Positions 33,460 to 43,700 of a DNA stretch of 64,000 bases are shown in pieces. The notes beneath the pieces are model-generated. The model made no database searches. It saw only the letters and a list, made by a program, of their open reading frames with translations, and was not told the origin of the DNA. The stretch covers positions 52,686,760 to 52,750,759 of the forward strand of contig CP136069.1 in assembly GCA_032622095.1 (NCBI GenBank). The letters run 5' to 3'. Origin of the DNA: Siphonodentalium dalli (lineage: Eukaryota; Mollusca; Scaphopoda; Gadilida; Siphonodentaliidae). Position 1 is the first letter of the stretch; the number at the start of each line of letters is the position of its first letter. The translations under genes and the position numbers were made by a program.

Positions 33460-33592
33460 GGTCTTCGCTGCATATGGTGGGAAAGCCTCATATGAGATGG
33501 AGACCACATCCTTCAACTCCAAAAACAAGAGTAAAGACACAGGGCTTGATAACCCAATGTATAATTTTGGTGCCACAAGTTCTGAATCATAG
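33460..33592 (+). CDS. Last coding exon: cytoplasmic tail with NPMY motif
   Basis: Acceptor TTTCATTTTAG ends at 33459. Enters in phase 2 and ends at TAG 33590-33592. Reads VFAAYGGKASYEMETTSFNS, then KDTGLDNPMYNFGATSSES. NPMY is an NPxY motif, the sequence that recruits PTB-domain adaptors and clathrin in LDL-receptor-type tails (family knowledge). The tail is short, about 50 residues including HKRM. Together with the TM exon it supports an endocytic receptor role (inference). Confidence 0.88.
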
Positions 33593-33639
33593 CACCGAAA
33601 ACGATTGAATTTGATAATTATAATATAATGTTAATTAAA

Positions 33640-33645
33640 AATAAA
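33640..33645 (+). promoter_or_regulatory. Candidate polyadenylation signal AATAAA
   Basis: AATAAA lies 48 bases after the stop codon. A second AATAAA is at 33796-33801. Either could define the 3' end of the receptor transcript. Confidence 0.5.
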
Positions 33646-33835
33646 TGCATTTGTTCGCAGGAATTATATACGAAAAATTTTGATGTGGGAGAGCTGTGGG
33701 GGGAGGCTTTTTATTAATATTTTCGAAGAATTCTATAAATCTTATGGATGTATATATAGACCATATTATTTCATTATTCTACCCTTATTCCATTCAATAA
33801 ACCCATTCTATAAATTCTGATATGAAACGTTCGTT

Positions 33836-34300
33836 GCATAACAGGAAATAGTGACAGGTGACCTTTGACTTCCGGTTTTTTGTCTGTTTACATTCCGTAC
33901 GCTACGTCTCAAAATACTATGGCTTCCAATATTTTTCCAACAAACTATACTGAATGAAGAGTTTGAAAAGTTATGCCATTAAATATACGCCATTAAATAC
34001 GCCAAAGAGTCTTTATTTATCTGGGACTATTTCTTTACGCAGGCAAACAATTCATATTTACGTGAAACGATATTGCCTCATAGAAGCCGATGTTAGTTTC
34101 GTGTCCCATGTGTTGATTTAAGTATGTTTTGGATCATGTAATAAATATTATCTACAATTAGTTCCCAGTTTATAGCGGAATTTACAAAACGAGTCCAGTA
34201 AATTAGGTCTGGACCTCGCCAAAGGCTCTGTCCAGACCTAATTAACTGGACACGTTTTGTAAATTCTGACTCGGATATAACTGGGGACTTGTTGTAGATC
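33836..34300. repeat. Uninterrupted copy (empty site) of the 7.3-9.1 kb repeat
   Basis: AACAGGAAATAGTGACAGG, GACCTTTGACTTCCGG, then directly TTTATCTGGGACTATTTC without the 1.3-kb insert seen at 7500-8833. The right part forms an inverted repeat around CCAAAGG (CCAGTAAATTAGGTCTGGAC and complement, about 34195-34250). Confidence 0.7.
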
Positions 34301-34567
34301 CTCTATTTATGGAATAAAATCCTACTATTTTGAAACACGTGGATCATTTTAATTTAAACAAATTTATCAAACATATATTTATTCATACATGGAGTTTCTG
34401 ATATGGGTGTGTTTTGCTTTCACATTGTATGGATGCAACTTACAACGTGCAACCAGAATATCGTTGGAAAACTTTTAATCTGCCAGTTGATTGTAAATGG
34501 ATGTTGATTTAGTTGTTTTCCATGGAGTATGGTTTAATTAAACACATTTAATTTGCTCCTAAATATA

Positions 34568-34731
34568 TCAGTAATGCCCTAAATAATCGACTCCTTAACC
34601 ACAGCCAAATTATGGGTTAGTTTTCAGAATTTAGTTGGAAATATGGTTAAGCCATATTTCCGACTAAATCCTGAAAAGTTACCCATAATTATGTTGTGGT
34701 TAAGGAGTCGATTATTTAGGGCATTGCTGTA
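34568..34731. mobile_element. M1 MITE, copy 10 (interior deleted)
   Basis: Arms CAGTAATGCCCTAAATAAT and complement; the centre is reduced to GGTTAAGCC. 3' of the receptor gene. Confidence 0.75.
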
Positions 34732-34987
34732 CAAGTCACTTAGAATATGCTCTGTTGACTGGTACAATACACTGACAAATGGTGCTGTCCACATTTAATC
34801 ACTAGTGGGAGGAGCTTATGGTTATCAGGAGACGAGGAAAAATAGTTTAATTGGTTGTACAGTGCTTGTCTGTATACGATAATACACAGGAGAACCTTTG
34901 ACGAGTGTCACACAAAATGAAAAACAGTGTTATAAACCATGGATGAATTTCCAACTTAATGGCGCAAATAGAAAATTTGGTACATAA

Positions 34988-35210
34988 TACAGCAATGCCC
35001 TATATAATTGACTCCTTTACCACAGCAGAATTATGGGTAACTTTTCATGATTTAGTCGGAAATATGGCTTGATGGCATTCATCGGAAAGCTCTCAGTGAG
35101 AGTTTTCCGATCACGATGAATGTCAACAAGCCATATTTCTGACTAAATCCTGAAAAGTTAACCATAATTATGCTGTGGTTAAGGAGTCGATTAATTAGGG
35201 CATTACTGTA
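34988..35210. mobile_element. M1 MITE, copy 11 (full length)
   Basis: Starts TACAGCAATGCCC and ends AGGGCATTACTGTA. The centre CTCAGTGAGAG is followed by a few extra bases in the right arm (GATCAC). Confidence 0.8.
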
Positions 35211-35454
35211 ATTCGACAACAATTAAGTTGTTTGAATGTAGGTAATTTTAACATTAAATATATGCACGGATATCAAAACTAGCATCAACAAAGACTTTTC
35301 ATTGCAGCAATTGACCAGGTCAGTTGCTGATTGATAGAAATATATCTCCTAATAATTATTTGATTGGTAGCTGTGGAAAGTTCCATTACAACACTGACAA
35401 CGAAACAAACACATTCCACACAAAATGTCAGACCAACTTGCAACCATACAGTTT

Positions 35455-35825
35455 AAGTCTGGATATGGAGTGTCTGACATTTGCAGAATGATGTCCCCAG
35501 AGGGTGAATTTAGTCACCATAATTCAGAGGGTGAAAGTAGTCACCAAATTCACCCTCTGGTAACCTCATTCTGCTTAGGCCTCTAGTCTTATGGGAGACC
35601 TAGAATCAGATTGAAGTTCCCCAATTGAAGTTGGAAATGTTCACCTATTAGTCACCTCAATTATGCAGTTTATCTTCCCAAATTAGGGGATATAGAAACT
35701 GAACAGAAGGGAAAATGTAACTAGAAACAATGTTTGAGACTATAGGTACTTCCCAGAATGAGGCCTCGGCAGAATGAGGTCCCCAGAAGGTGATTTCTGC
35801 AAATGTCAGACACACTATAATCAGG
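35455..35825. mobile_element. Family D foldback element, copy 4
   Basis: Left AAGTCTGGATATGGAGTGTC; right GACACACTATAATCAGG. Inner palindrome GGGTGAATTTAGTCACC and complement. The right palindrome is truncated to GAATGAGGTCCCCAGAAGG. Confidence 0.65.
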
Positions 35826-36019
35826 TTGGCCATACTTCTTGTATAGCAAGCAAATCAACATCCATCTCTTAAATTGATACTATGGGATTGGAGGAGAAGT
35901 GCTGTTCTGTCTGTGTTGAGGCCATTCATTAAGATTTGTAATTACATATATCATTAAGAAATTATATATCTACACAAATTCTAAATCTTTGTCCTTTTTC
36001 AGCAAGTCCCATCCTAAGC

Positions 36020-37340
36020 GAGCATAGCAAAATGCTGCCCTTATTAAGCACACAAAATATCGAACAAAATTTGTGTGGTTTCGTACCATAAGTTTGGAAA
36101 GTCCCACCAGAACCAGGGAACTATATATCACGGTGTGATTTGGTTCTCAGATTATTTAATCAACACAAAAGTCTATAAACGCACATGGAAGACAATGTCC
36201 CGACAACGTGCATGGCAAGTCAGACACAAGAGTAATGTCACTTAATATGTGAAAACCATCAACAAAACTACCGCCCTGATCCTCTATTCTGTCATTTAAG
36301 TTTTTAGTGCGGGAATTGTTCTAACAATAACACGAAGTTCTCGTGTATACACAATGTAATGTCGTATGTCCAGATCTGTAAGGAGTCTATACACTCTATT
36401 ATTTTATTTTAAACATGGATCGATGTGATCTTTTTGATAAATATCGCACCCTATAAGTAGGTTTATCTAACATTTCGATGTATTTCTTGTTAGAACTGTT
36501 GTTCATGATTATTAATAGCATTGACATATCTTGCAATTAAATCCATCAAAGCCATAACGAGAGGTTTTAAAAGTAGCTTTTCAGCAAGTCCCATCCTAAG
36601 TATATTCCCGTCTAAATAAAATTAGACCGTGTTTCATTTCAATCAACTTACTAGTATGCTCTAAGGACTCTCATGGTTAAAATTGTTTCAAAGGGGATAA
36701 ATCAAACCAATGTGCAGCGAAGGTTGCGTTGCTTCACAATAAATAGCTTGCTGCAATTTCAATTATTCATATAAGCCACACCCGCGCGGTATTTGACTGC
36801 AATCTCATGATGTTCTCAAATAAACTACATACTCCCCTTGTATTTCTTTCTTTGACGGCTCTGCTTTGTTCCAATCTCTACCAGAGCGCACCATGCACTC
36901 ATCAAACTCCATGTAGGGTTTACCTAGAGCTCCCATGTTGACTCAGTAAGACCGCTGCTATCGGCGACATTTTACCCACATTTGATATTAAAATATATAC
37001 TAAGCGAGCAGAGCAAAATGCTGCCCTTATTAAGCACACAAAATATCGAAAAAAAATTGTGTGGTTTCGTATCTTAAGTTTGGAAAGTCCCACCAGAACC
37101 AAAGAACTATATTTTGAAAAGGTGTGATTTGGTTCTCAGAATATTTTATCACCACAAAAGTCTAAACGCACATGGACGACAATGTCCCGACAACACGCAT
37201 GGCAAGTCAGACACAAGAGTTCTAATCTGTACAATTTTGATGAGTTGCTTGCGAAAACAGTCAACAAAACTACCGCCCTGTTCCTCCATTCTGTCATTCA
37301 GTTTTTAGTGCAGGAATTGTTCTCAAAGCACATATAACAT
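36020..37340. repeat. Two direct copies of the sequence found inside the 1.7-3.0 kb element
   Basis: 36020-36340 and 36990-37330 share GCAAAATGCTGCCCTTATTA, GTTTGGAAAGTCCCACCAGA and AGACAATGTCCCGACAAC-type text with one another and, inverted, with 2090-2460. Between them are AT-rich sequence and CTCTACCAGAGCGCACC, which recurs inverted near 37460. Probably remnants of related elements. Confidence 0.6.
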
Positions 37341-37519
37341 TTGACTTTGGGGCGATCGGTTTTCGCCATTTTTTTGGCGAAAAACCCAGTGCTAAATATA
37401 GAAACGATAGACTGCATGTAGTACCCAGCCGGTAACATAGTCAGAAAGGAAGTATGACTGGTGCGCTCTGGTAGAGATTGACCAGTCACACTTCTTACCT
37501 AGTCAACAAGGGAGGTAAA

Positions 37520-37999
37520 CCCTGCATGGCGTTTGGCTTTGTTCGCCGTCATGACGGCGTGCAGAACGGAGCGACGTAGTCAATCTAGACGTGTCTAGCC
37601 AATCTTTTCTACTGAGACTACTTTTGACAGATTAGCTTGTCTGACTTGGCTAGAAGGAATGTATTAAATAACTTACAAACCGCTTAGTGTTAACATGTGT
37701 TTTTAGCTCACTATTTGGTCCAAATATAACAAATCGGCATCCAGAATATGTTTAATATTTAGTACTAGTACATCCTCGATTGAGTGTCTGTGTAAGTTAT
37801 ACTTTGACAGTTTGATCAAGGCAAGGGAGGGGGTAATTGCTTTACCTGGTCTAGCTGACTCAGGTAACAGTACTAACACCACTGTCTAGGAACTGTTACA
37901 ACAGACGTCATTCTATTGTCGGCTTTGCGATGGTCCAGGAATGATTTTTTAAGAATAATAGGCCAAGTATAGATATGTAGCAACATGAGATTAAGTGAC
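37520..37999. other. No feature recognised
   Basis: Short palindrome GCCGTCATGACGGCG at about 37547-37561. No gene or repeat family was identified otherwise. Confidence 0.4.
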
Positions 38000-38650
38000 A
38001 TACATGTAACCATGCAGGTCACAATTGTTAGGCAAAACAGAGGGTGTTGTAGGGTGGTCCCTACTTTAGACGCCATAAACGTACACCCCACACATATCCC
38101 ACCTCGATTCAAAATTGTCGCCGTCCAGATGGATCCAAAGGGGTCGAGAAACACAGGTCTCCAGAACAAAAATTGACCGCACCCCAATAATACTTAATCC
38201 TATAGAAATGGCATCGTGTTGGGGTGTGTGTGTTGTGGGCCATCATACAACACTCTTTGTATGACCTAAATATGTCAAGGGTGGCTGAAGGGGCCGAGAA
38301 ATTGCAAGTGTCCCCTAGTTGAACCCCTCTGGACGGCAGCCATTTTGGATCGGGGTGGGGTGTGGTGAATATTTAGGGTGTCTTGGGTGGCCACCATACA
38401 CCACTCTGTTTGACATAAATTGGTTAAGGGCCTCTGGACGGTGGCCATTTTGGATCGGGGTGGGTGAATATTTTGATTGGTTTTGGATTTTGGGGTCCAC
38501 CATATAACACCATTTGTCTAAACTAAATCGGTCAAGGGGCCGAGAAATGGCATGTGTGTCCTATTTGAACCCCTCTGGATGGTGGCCATTTTGGATCGGG
38601 TGGTATGTGAAAAGAGTGCCTTGGGGGCCACTCTACAAGTACAACACCCT
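38000..38650. repeat. 'CCATTTTGGATCGGGGTG' tandem repeat
   Basis: Three to four ~110-130 bp units with AACCCCTCTGGACGG, GCCATTTTGGATCGGG, ACCATACACCACTC and GGGGCCGAGAAAT. The part before 38165 carries the same phrases on the opposite strand. Non-coding. Confidence 0.6.
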
Positions 38651-38864
38651 TTGGAATGGAAGTCATTCGTGCTGTTCGAATGGGGATTGGAGGTAGGGCA
38701 GCAGGGCTGAACGGTAATGAAAACATATATCGAATACATTATATTTTAAGATATCGTATATTGAAAGAATTTAACAACATATAATTACTATTTACTGTTG
38801 ACTTTTATTTAATTAACATGGATATTCAACTACATAATCATGTAACAACATCATACTTTTACAT

Positions 38865-38908
38865 GTTAGTTGCTGAAAGCGGCATTAAACCACAATCAAT
38901 CAATCATC
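38865..38908 (+). repeat. SINE 3' tail fragment
   Basis: TAGTTGCTGAAAGCGGCATT and CAATCAATCATCAGGAC match the 3' end of the SINE at 40157-40480. In both places the tail is followed by the same GGTGGATGGCCAGGGGCACT start of the minisatellite. Confidence 0.6.
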
Positions 38909-38909
38909 A

Positions 38910-40759
38910 GGACTCGGTGGATGGCCAGGGGCACTGCTTGGCGGTTTGTGGTACTCATTGGGTGGTATGGAATACTTATTGAATGGTTTCGGACATTCAT
39001 TGTCTGGTTTGGGACACCCGATGGATGGTTTGAAACACCATATTTGTGGTCTGAGATATGATTGTGCTACGTTAGCGGGTTTTTTTTTTTGCGATACTGA
39101 TGTGTGGTTTGTGTGTTATTGAATGGTTTCGGACATTCATTGTTTGGTTTCGGACACCCGTTGGATGGTTTGGAACACCATATTTGTGGTTTGAGACATG
39201 ATTGTGCTACGTTAGCGGGTTTTTATTTTGCGATACTGATGTGTGGTTTGTGCCTTATTGAATGGTTTGGGACATTCATTGTTTGGTTTGGGACACCCGT
39301 TGGATGGTTTGGAACACCATATTTGTGGTTTGAGACACTCATTTTGTGGTTGAGTTACTTGCATGTATATGATAGTTTGGGGCAGTCATATATCGGTGCA
39401 TGACACACCTTGGACGGTTTGGAACACTATATCGGGGTTGTTCGGGGCACTAAGTGTATGATATGGGGCAATTTCTGAATCGCTTTGGACACTAATCGAA
39501 TGAATTGAGCTACTCGTTGGATGGTTTGAAACATTCGTTGGCTGGTTGGGGATCATTTGGGATAATCGATGGATAGCTTTGCACACTATAGTTGTCAGGA
39601 CACTCATTGGTTGGTTTTAGACACTCAGTGAGTGGTTTCAGACACTAGTTGGGCGGTCTTAGAAACTCCCGATGAAACAGTCGTGTAGTTTACAACGGTT
39701 GGATGGTTTGGGACACCACATGGGTGGTTTGAGACACTCGTGTGTTTTGGGACACTAGCTGTGTGGTTTTACACTCATTGGGTAGCTTGTGGCATTCGCT
39801 GGATGGTTTGGTACACTACTTGGGTCGTTTGGGACACCGGAATGGAAGCTTGGACGCACATAGGGTGGTTTGCGACATTCGTTGTGTGGTTTGGGACACT
39901 AGCTGTGTGATTTGGTACACTCATTGGATAGCTTGTGACACTCTATGTGTCGTTTGGTACACTACTTGCGTCGTTTGGGACACCGGGGTGGAAGCTTGGG
40001 ACGCATACATATGGTGGTTTGAGACACGTGTTGTGTGGTTTGGGACACTAGCTTGGTGGTTTGGTAGACTCATTGGGTAGCTTGTGGCACTCGGTTGATG
40101 GTTTGGTACGCTACGTGAGTCATTTTGGGACAACCATAGGGCGGTTTAGGACTCGGTGAGGGGCCTCGGTGGCTCAATCGGTTAGGGGTACAACTCCAAG
40201 CCGTTTCGCCCTCCAGCGCTGGCGATGAGGGTCAAATCCACATGTTTCCATCGTGGACTTTGTAACTCGAAATCGTTATCTGGTGGAGTTACCAGTTACT
40301 CGCCGATGACCGGTGGTTTGCCGCACATGGTCGGCGAGTTTATCAGCCATTGAAATAATCACCGTTAGATTAGCCGTAAATGTGCGGATTTCCTCCACTA
40401 CTGAAACTGGCAATGTTGTGATATGGCCTTAGTTGCTGAAAGGGACATTTAACCACTATCAATCAATCATTAGGACCCGGCGGATGGCCAGGGGCACTGA
40501 TTGGTGGTTTGGGTACTCATTGGGTGGTATGGAATTCTTATTGTATGGTTTCTGACACTCGTTGTATATGGTTTGCGAAACTCACTGGATGGTATGGGAC
40601 ACTCATTCGTTGGATTAGGACACCGCGGGGTGGTTTGGGATACTCGCTGGTTGGGCGGCTTAGGACATTACATTGGTTTTTAGTTTGCGATACTGATGTG
40701 TAGTTTGTGCCTTATTGGATGGTTTTGGACATTCATTGTTTGGTTTGGGACACCTAGTA
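38910..40759. repeat. Degenerate GGTTTGGGACAC minisatellite (left part)
   Basis: About 30-bp units such as TGGTTTGGGACACTCGTTG vary strongly; longer blocks of ~150-180 bp (ATTGAATGGTTTCGGACATT to TACGTTAGCGGG) are duplicated at 38990 and 39120. The array resumes at 46741 after the element described below. The short open frames here are by-products of the repeat. Confidence 0.75.
40157..40480 (+). mobile_element. tRNA-derived SINE
   Basis: The head GGTGGCTCAATCGGTTAGG (A-box-like) and GAGGGTCAAATCC (B-box-like) resemble a tRNA gene. A ~200-bp body follows, with tail GTTGCTGAAAGGGACATTT and (CAAT)n. Inserted in the minisatellite. Not a functional tRNA: no acceptor stem closes. Confidence 0.75.
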
Positions 40760-43700
40760 TAGAGGCTCATATGTACATTTTTGGCTCTCGTGTGCATTTT
40801 GTGAAGAAATATATGAAGAAACTATGCTAATGACGTTGCATGGTATCTCAGGCACAAGAAAACACCTGGGGTCGCGACTGGGTAGATTTATGACGTCATC
40901 AAAATTACCGCCATCCTCAATTTCAGAGTAGGCACTGAGTCAGTTTGATTAATAGCTAGTTGTGAATTTATGATAGGAAACATAATATTTCTCTACTGTT
41001 GTTATATTATTAAAACAAAATTTGTCCACATTAAACCAAGATGGCCGCCGAAATTCGGAAAAATGATGAATTTCCACATTTGTCTCTTGAAACCTTCGCG
41101 CTTGCTTGAAATCGGGACTAATAGCAACTTAATTTTAAATAAATTTGAATACCTAACCATTTTAAAATTATTATATGACCTACTTTGGGTCTTATTCCTA
41201 CCAGATATTATTAAAATGAGAATTCATATATATGCTTTGAAATTTTGCCAAATATCGATTTTGTGACTCGAGCCAAGTGTTAGCCAGAAAACTCTTAATG
41301 TGCGCTTTAGTGAATATATGTGAATACGTCATGCTCCATGTTGTCGAAAGGACATGGAGTTATGAAACAGTAGGAATATTTGTAAACAATGGATGTTTAT
41401 ACCCAAAAAATCAAGATAATGAAACCACGAAAATGAGTCAAAATCATATCAAAATGGCAACCATGAACAATTTCAGAGTTGGCATTGAAACTGGGAGGAA
41501 AGTTTAGATAGTAAAATGAATTTTGTTTCTCCACCAATGACACAATTGCATCACACATCCTCTTGACAGTATAATTTTGACCTCAAAATCCAAGATGAGT
41601 CCCAAAACGGCGACTGAAAACTAATAATTGATGATTTTTCATTCTTGCCTCTGAAATTATTCATAGCGGTTTGAAATCGGTGTCTAACAGCAACCTTATA
41701 TTGAATAAATTCTAATATCTAATCATTCGGCAACCATGCCTTGTTAGAAAGGACATTGTATTATGCATATGCATTTAGATTCATGATGGTGACTGAGATG
41801 GCTACCACAATCCAGAAATGATCAAAAGTTGCTAGTTTCATTGATAACGCTCCTAAGATGGGTTTCAATGACTACTGTTAAATACATTTGTTCTCTGTTG
41901 GTAAAAGACCCAGGAATACTGATACAATCTCATACAATATGAACATTTTGCGAGCAGTAGCTATTTATACAGAGATTTCATGAGAATGAAAACACAGAAA
42001 CCACGAAAATCAGATAAATTCATCTGATGCTGACCTGTTTAGATAATATCCAAATCTGAATACATGCCGGTTACATCCATCATTATATGTACATCGGAAA
42101 TTGACTGATCGGGTGACTATACTGGAGAAAAATCCCTAACTCAACAATAATCCTGTCGGTATTGAGCAATACTTTAATTGCTTCATCTTGATATCGTCCC
42201 CTTATGGGGTTTGGATAAGAATTATTCACTTGACTGTTTTATTGCTCATGTAATGCCATCATACTAAGTCAATTCTACCGAAATTCAGCTGGTCATGGAA
42301 ATTAATTGAATGGACATAAAACAATGCAGTACCCAAAACAGTAGCGGCATATAATGCGTTTTCATCACATGCAGGCAGCTTCCATGTTAACCTGCTTTAT
42401 AATTAGTGTATACTAAGACCAAATATAAGAATATGAGCTAATATTTGTGGGATTCGTCGTTGATAATAATATACATGTACGAAAACACACGGTACACTTT
42501 TGTGAAACAGAACATTTACAATAACATCTAGTTCAAATCCAAAGCACTGCGCGGATGCATCGGGGGATTATACGACAATAATAGCTTTGTCGTAGACTAC
42601 CCAAAGAGAGCCTTCGGATGTGAACTCTATGTGTCGTCTGCGAATAAGAATGCGTTAGTGGATTTCTACCAGACCGCTACTTATTTCATGTGAACAATAG
42701 CGACTAGAGATAAATTATGTTCAGGTTCGTACCAAAACAGAAACTGATGTGGAGCACTGAACATCTCAAAGGTCAATTCACTGACTCCACACCCAAGATT
42801 TGCGAAAGCGTGGCTGATTTTGATCGATAAAGCTAGGGTAGGAAGGTAGCCTCATATAATGAGTTCCATTGGTACATTTAAGTTCCACAGAGGAGGTAGT
42901 TCTCTGGACATCACATATACTGCAAGCTAATTCCGTGTATGATCCCCAACTTCCTGTGTATAACTGAAGCTGGCATCAAGTTTGTATTAGATAGACCCAT
43001 GTCACATGTGTTATCGAAGTTCTTCCATACTTACGTTATACGGTCTCATTAAAATATAATACAAGAAACATGTTCACACCAACTTTCGTTTAAATGACTA
43101 CACTTCTGTAATTGTATCGTCTATCGGCAACGTTCCATATAAAACTAACAGGATTTTTTCCCCCACATTAATGCACTGTTCGATTTGGCTGTAGAGGTAA
43201 TTAAACTCACCGACATGTTGATATGCATGTATTATATTATTGGGTGGAAAGTTTGTAGTATTACTTCCAGATGTTTTACAGAGGAACGTTTGCTACGATA
43301 CTGCAGTGAATTCAGGTCTGCAGAAACACATGTCGTTAAACGTTGAATAGCTTATACTTTCCTGAGCAACAGATGAAGTAAATTTCAGTTATACTCTTCT
43401 AAAAATCATAGCCTTGTTGTCTATTACTTCCACCCTTTTTTAGCAGTATCTATATTCCCACGCTTTCAGCTTATAATCTGCCTTCTTGTCGGATCCGACT
43501 ATAATGGTTGTACGGTTTGGCAGCAAATTATATAAACTAATGAGTTCGATTAACAATTAGAGGGTTTCATACGAGATTGCTGGAAAATTTCTGTGATTCT
43601 AAGATCTTTACTTTCTGTGAACGAATAATCATAGCATAATGCTAATGAAAGTCCGCATGTGGACGTTTTGCAAGAACTCAATAAACGTTCCATTAAATGG

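Larger units (their letters stand above)
3721..33592 (+). other. Gene model: YWTD/EGF/sushi/HYR transmembrane receptor (3' ten exons)
   Basis: Ten exons are joined by GT/AG introns: 3721-3848, 5660-5816, 9719-9828, 14232-14360, 16752-16946, 21205-21447, 22423-22608, 24262-24447, 30776-30905 and 33460-33592. The exons total 1597 bases, giving 531 complete residues and a stop, after one base that finishes a codon begun upstream. All intron phases are compatible (1,2,1,1,1,1,1,1,2). Architecture: propeller end, EGF, sushi, HYR, sushi, sushi, TM, cytoplasmic tail with NPMY. It is an LDL-receptor-related surface protein with a complement-like and adhesion-like stalk. I recognise the domains but not a named orthologue, and I see no signal peptide because the 5' end is missing. 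The ligand is unknown; the NPxY-type tail suggests clathrin-mediated uptake (inference). Confidence 0.85.

Noticed and set aside
40157-40235. tRNA gene at the SINE head
   Set aside because: A- and B-box-like sequences are present, but no cloverleaf with a closed acceptor stem forms, and a SINE body and tail follow.
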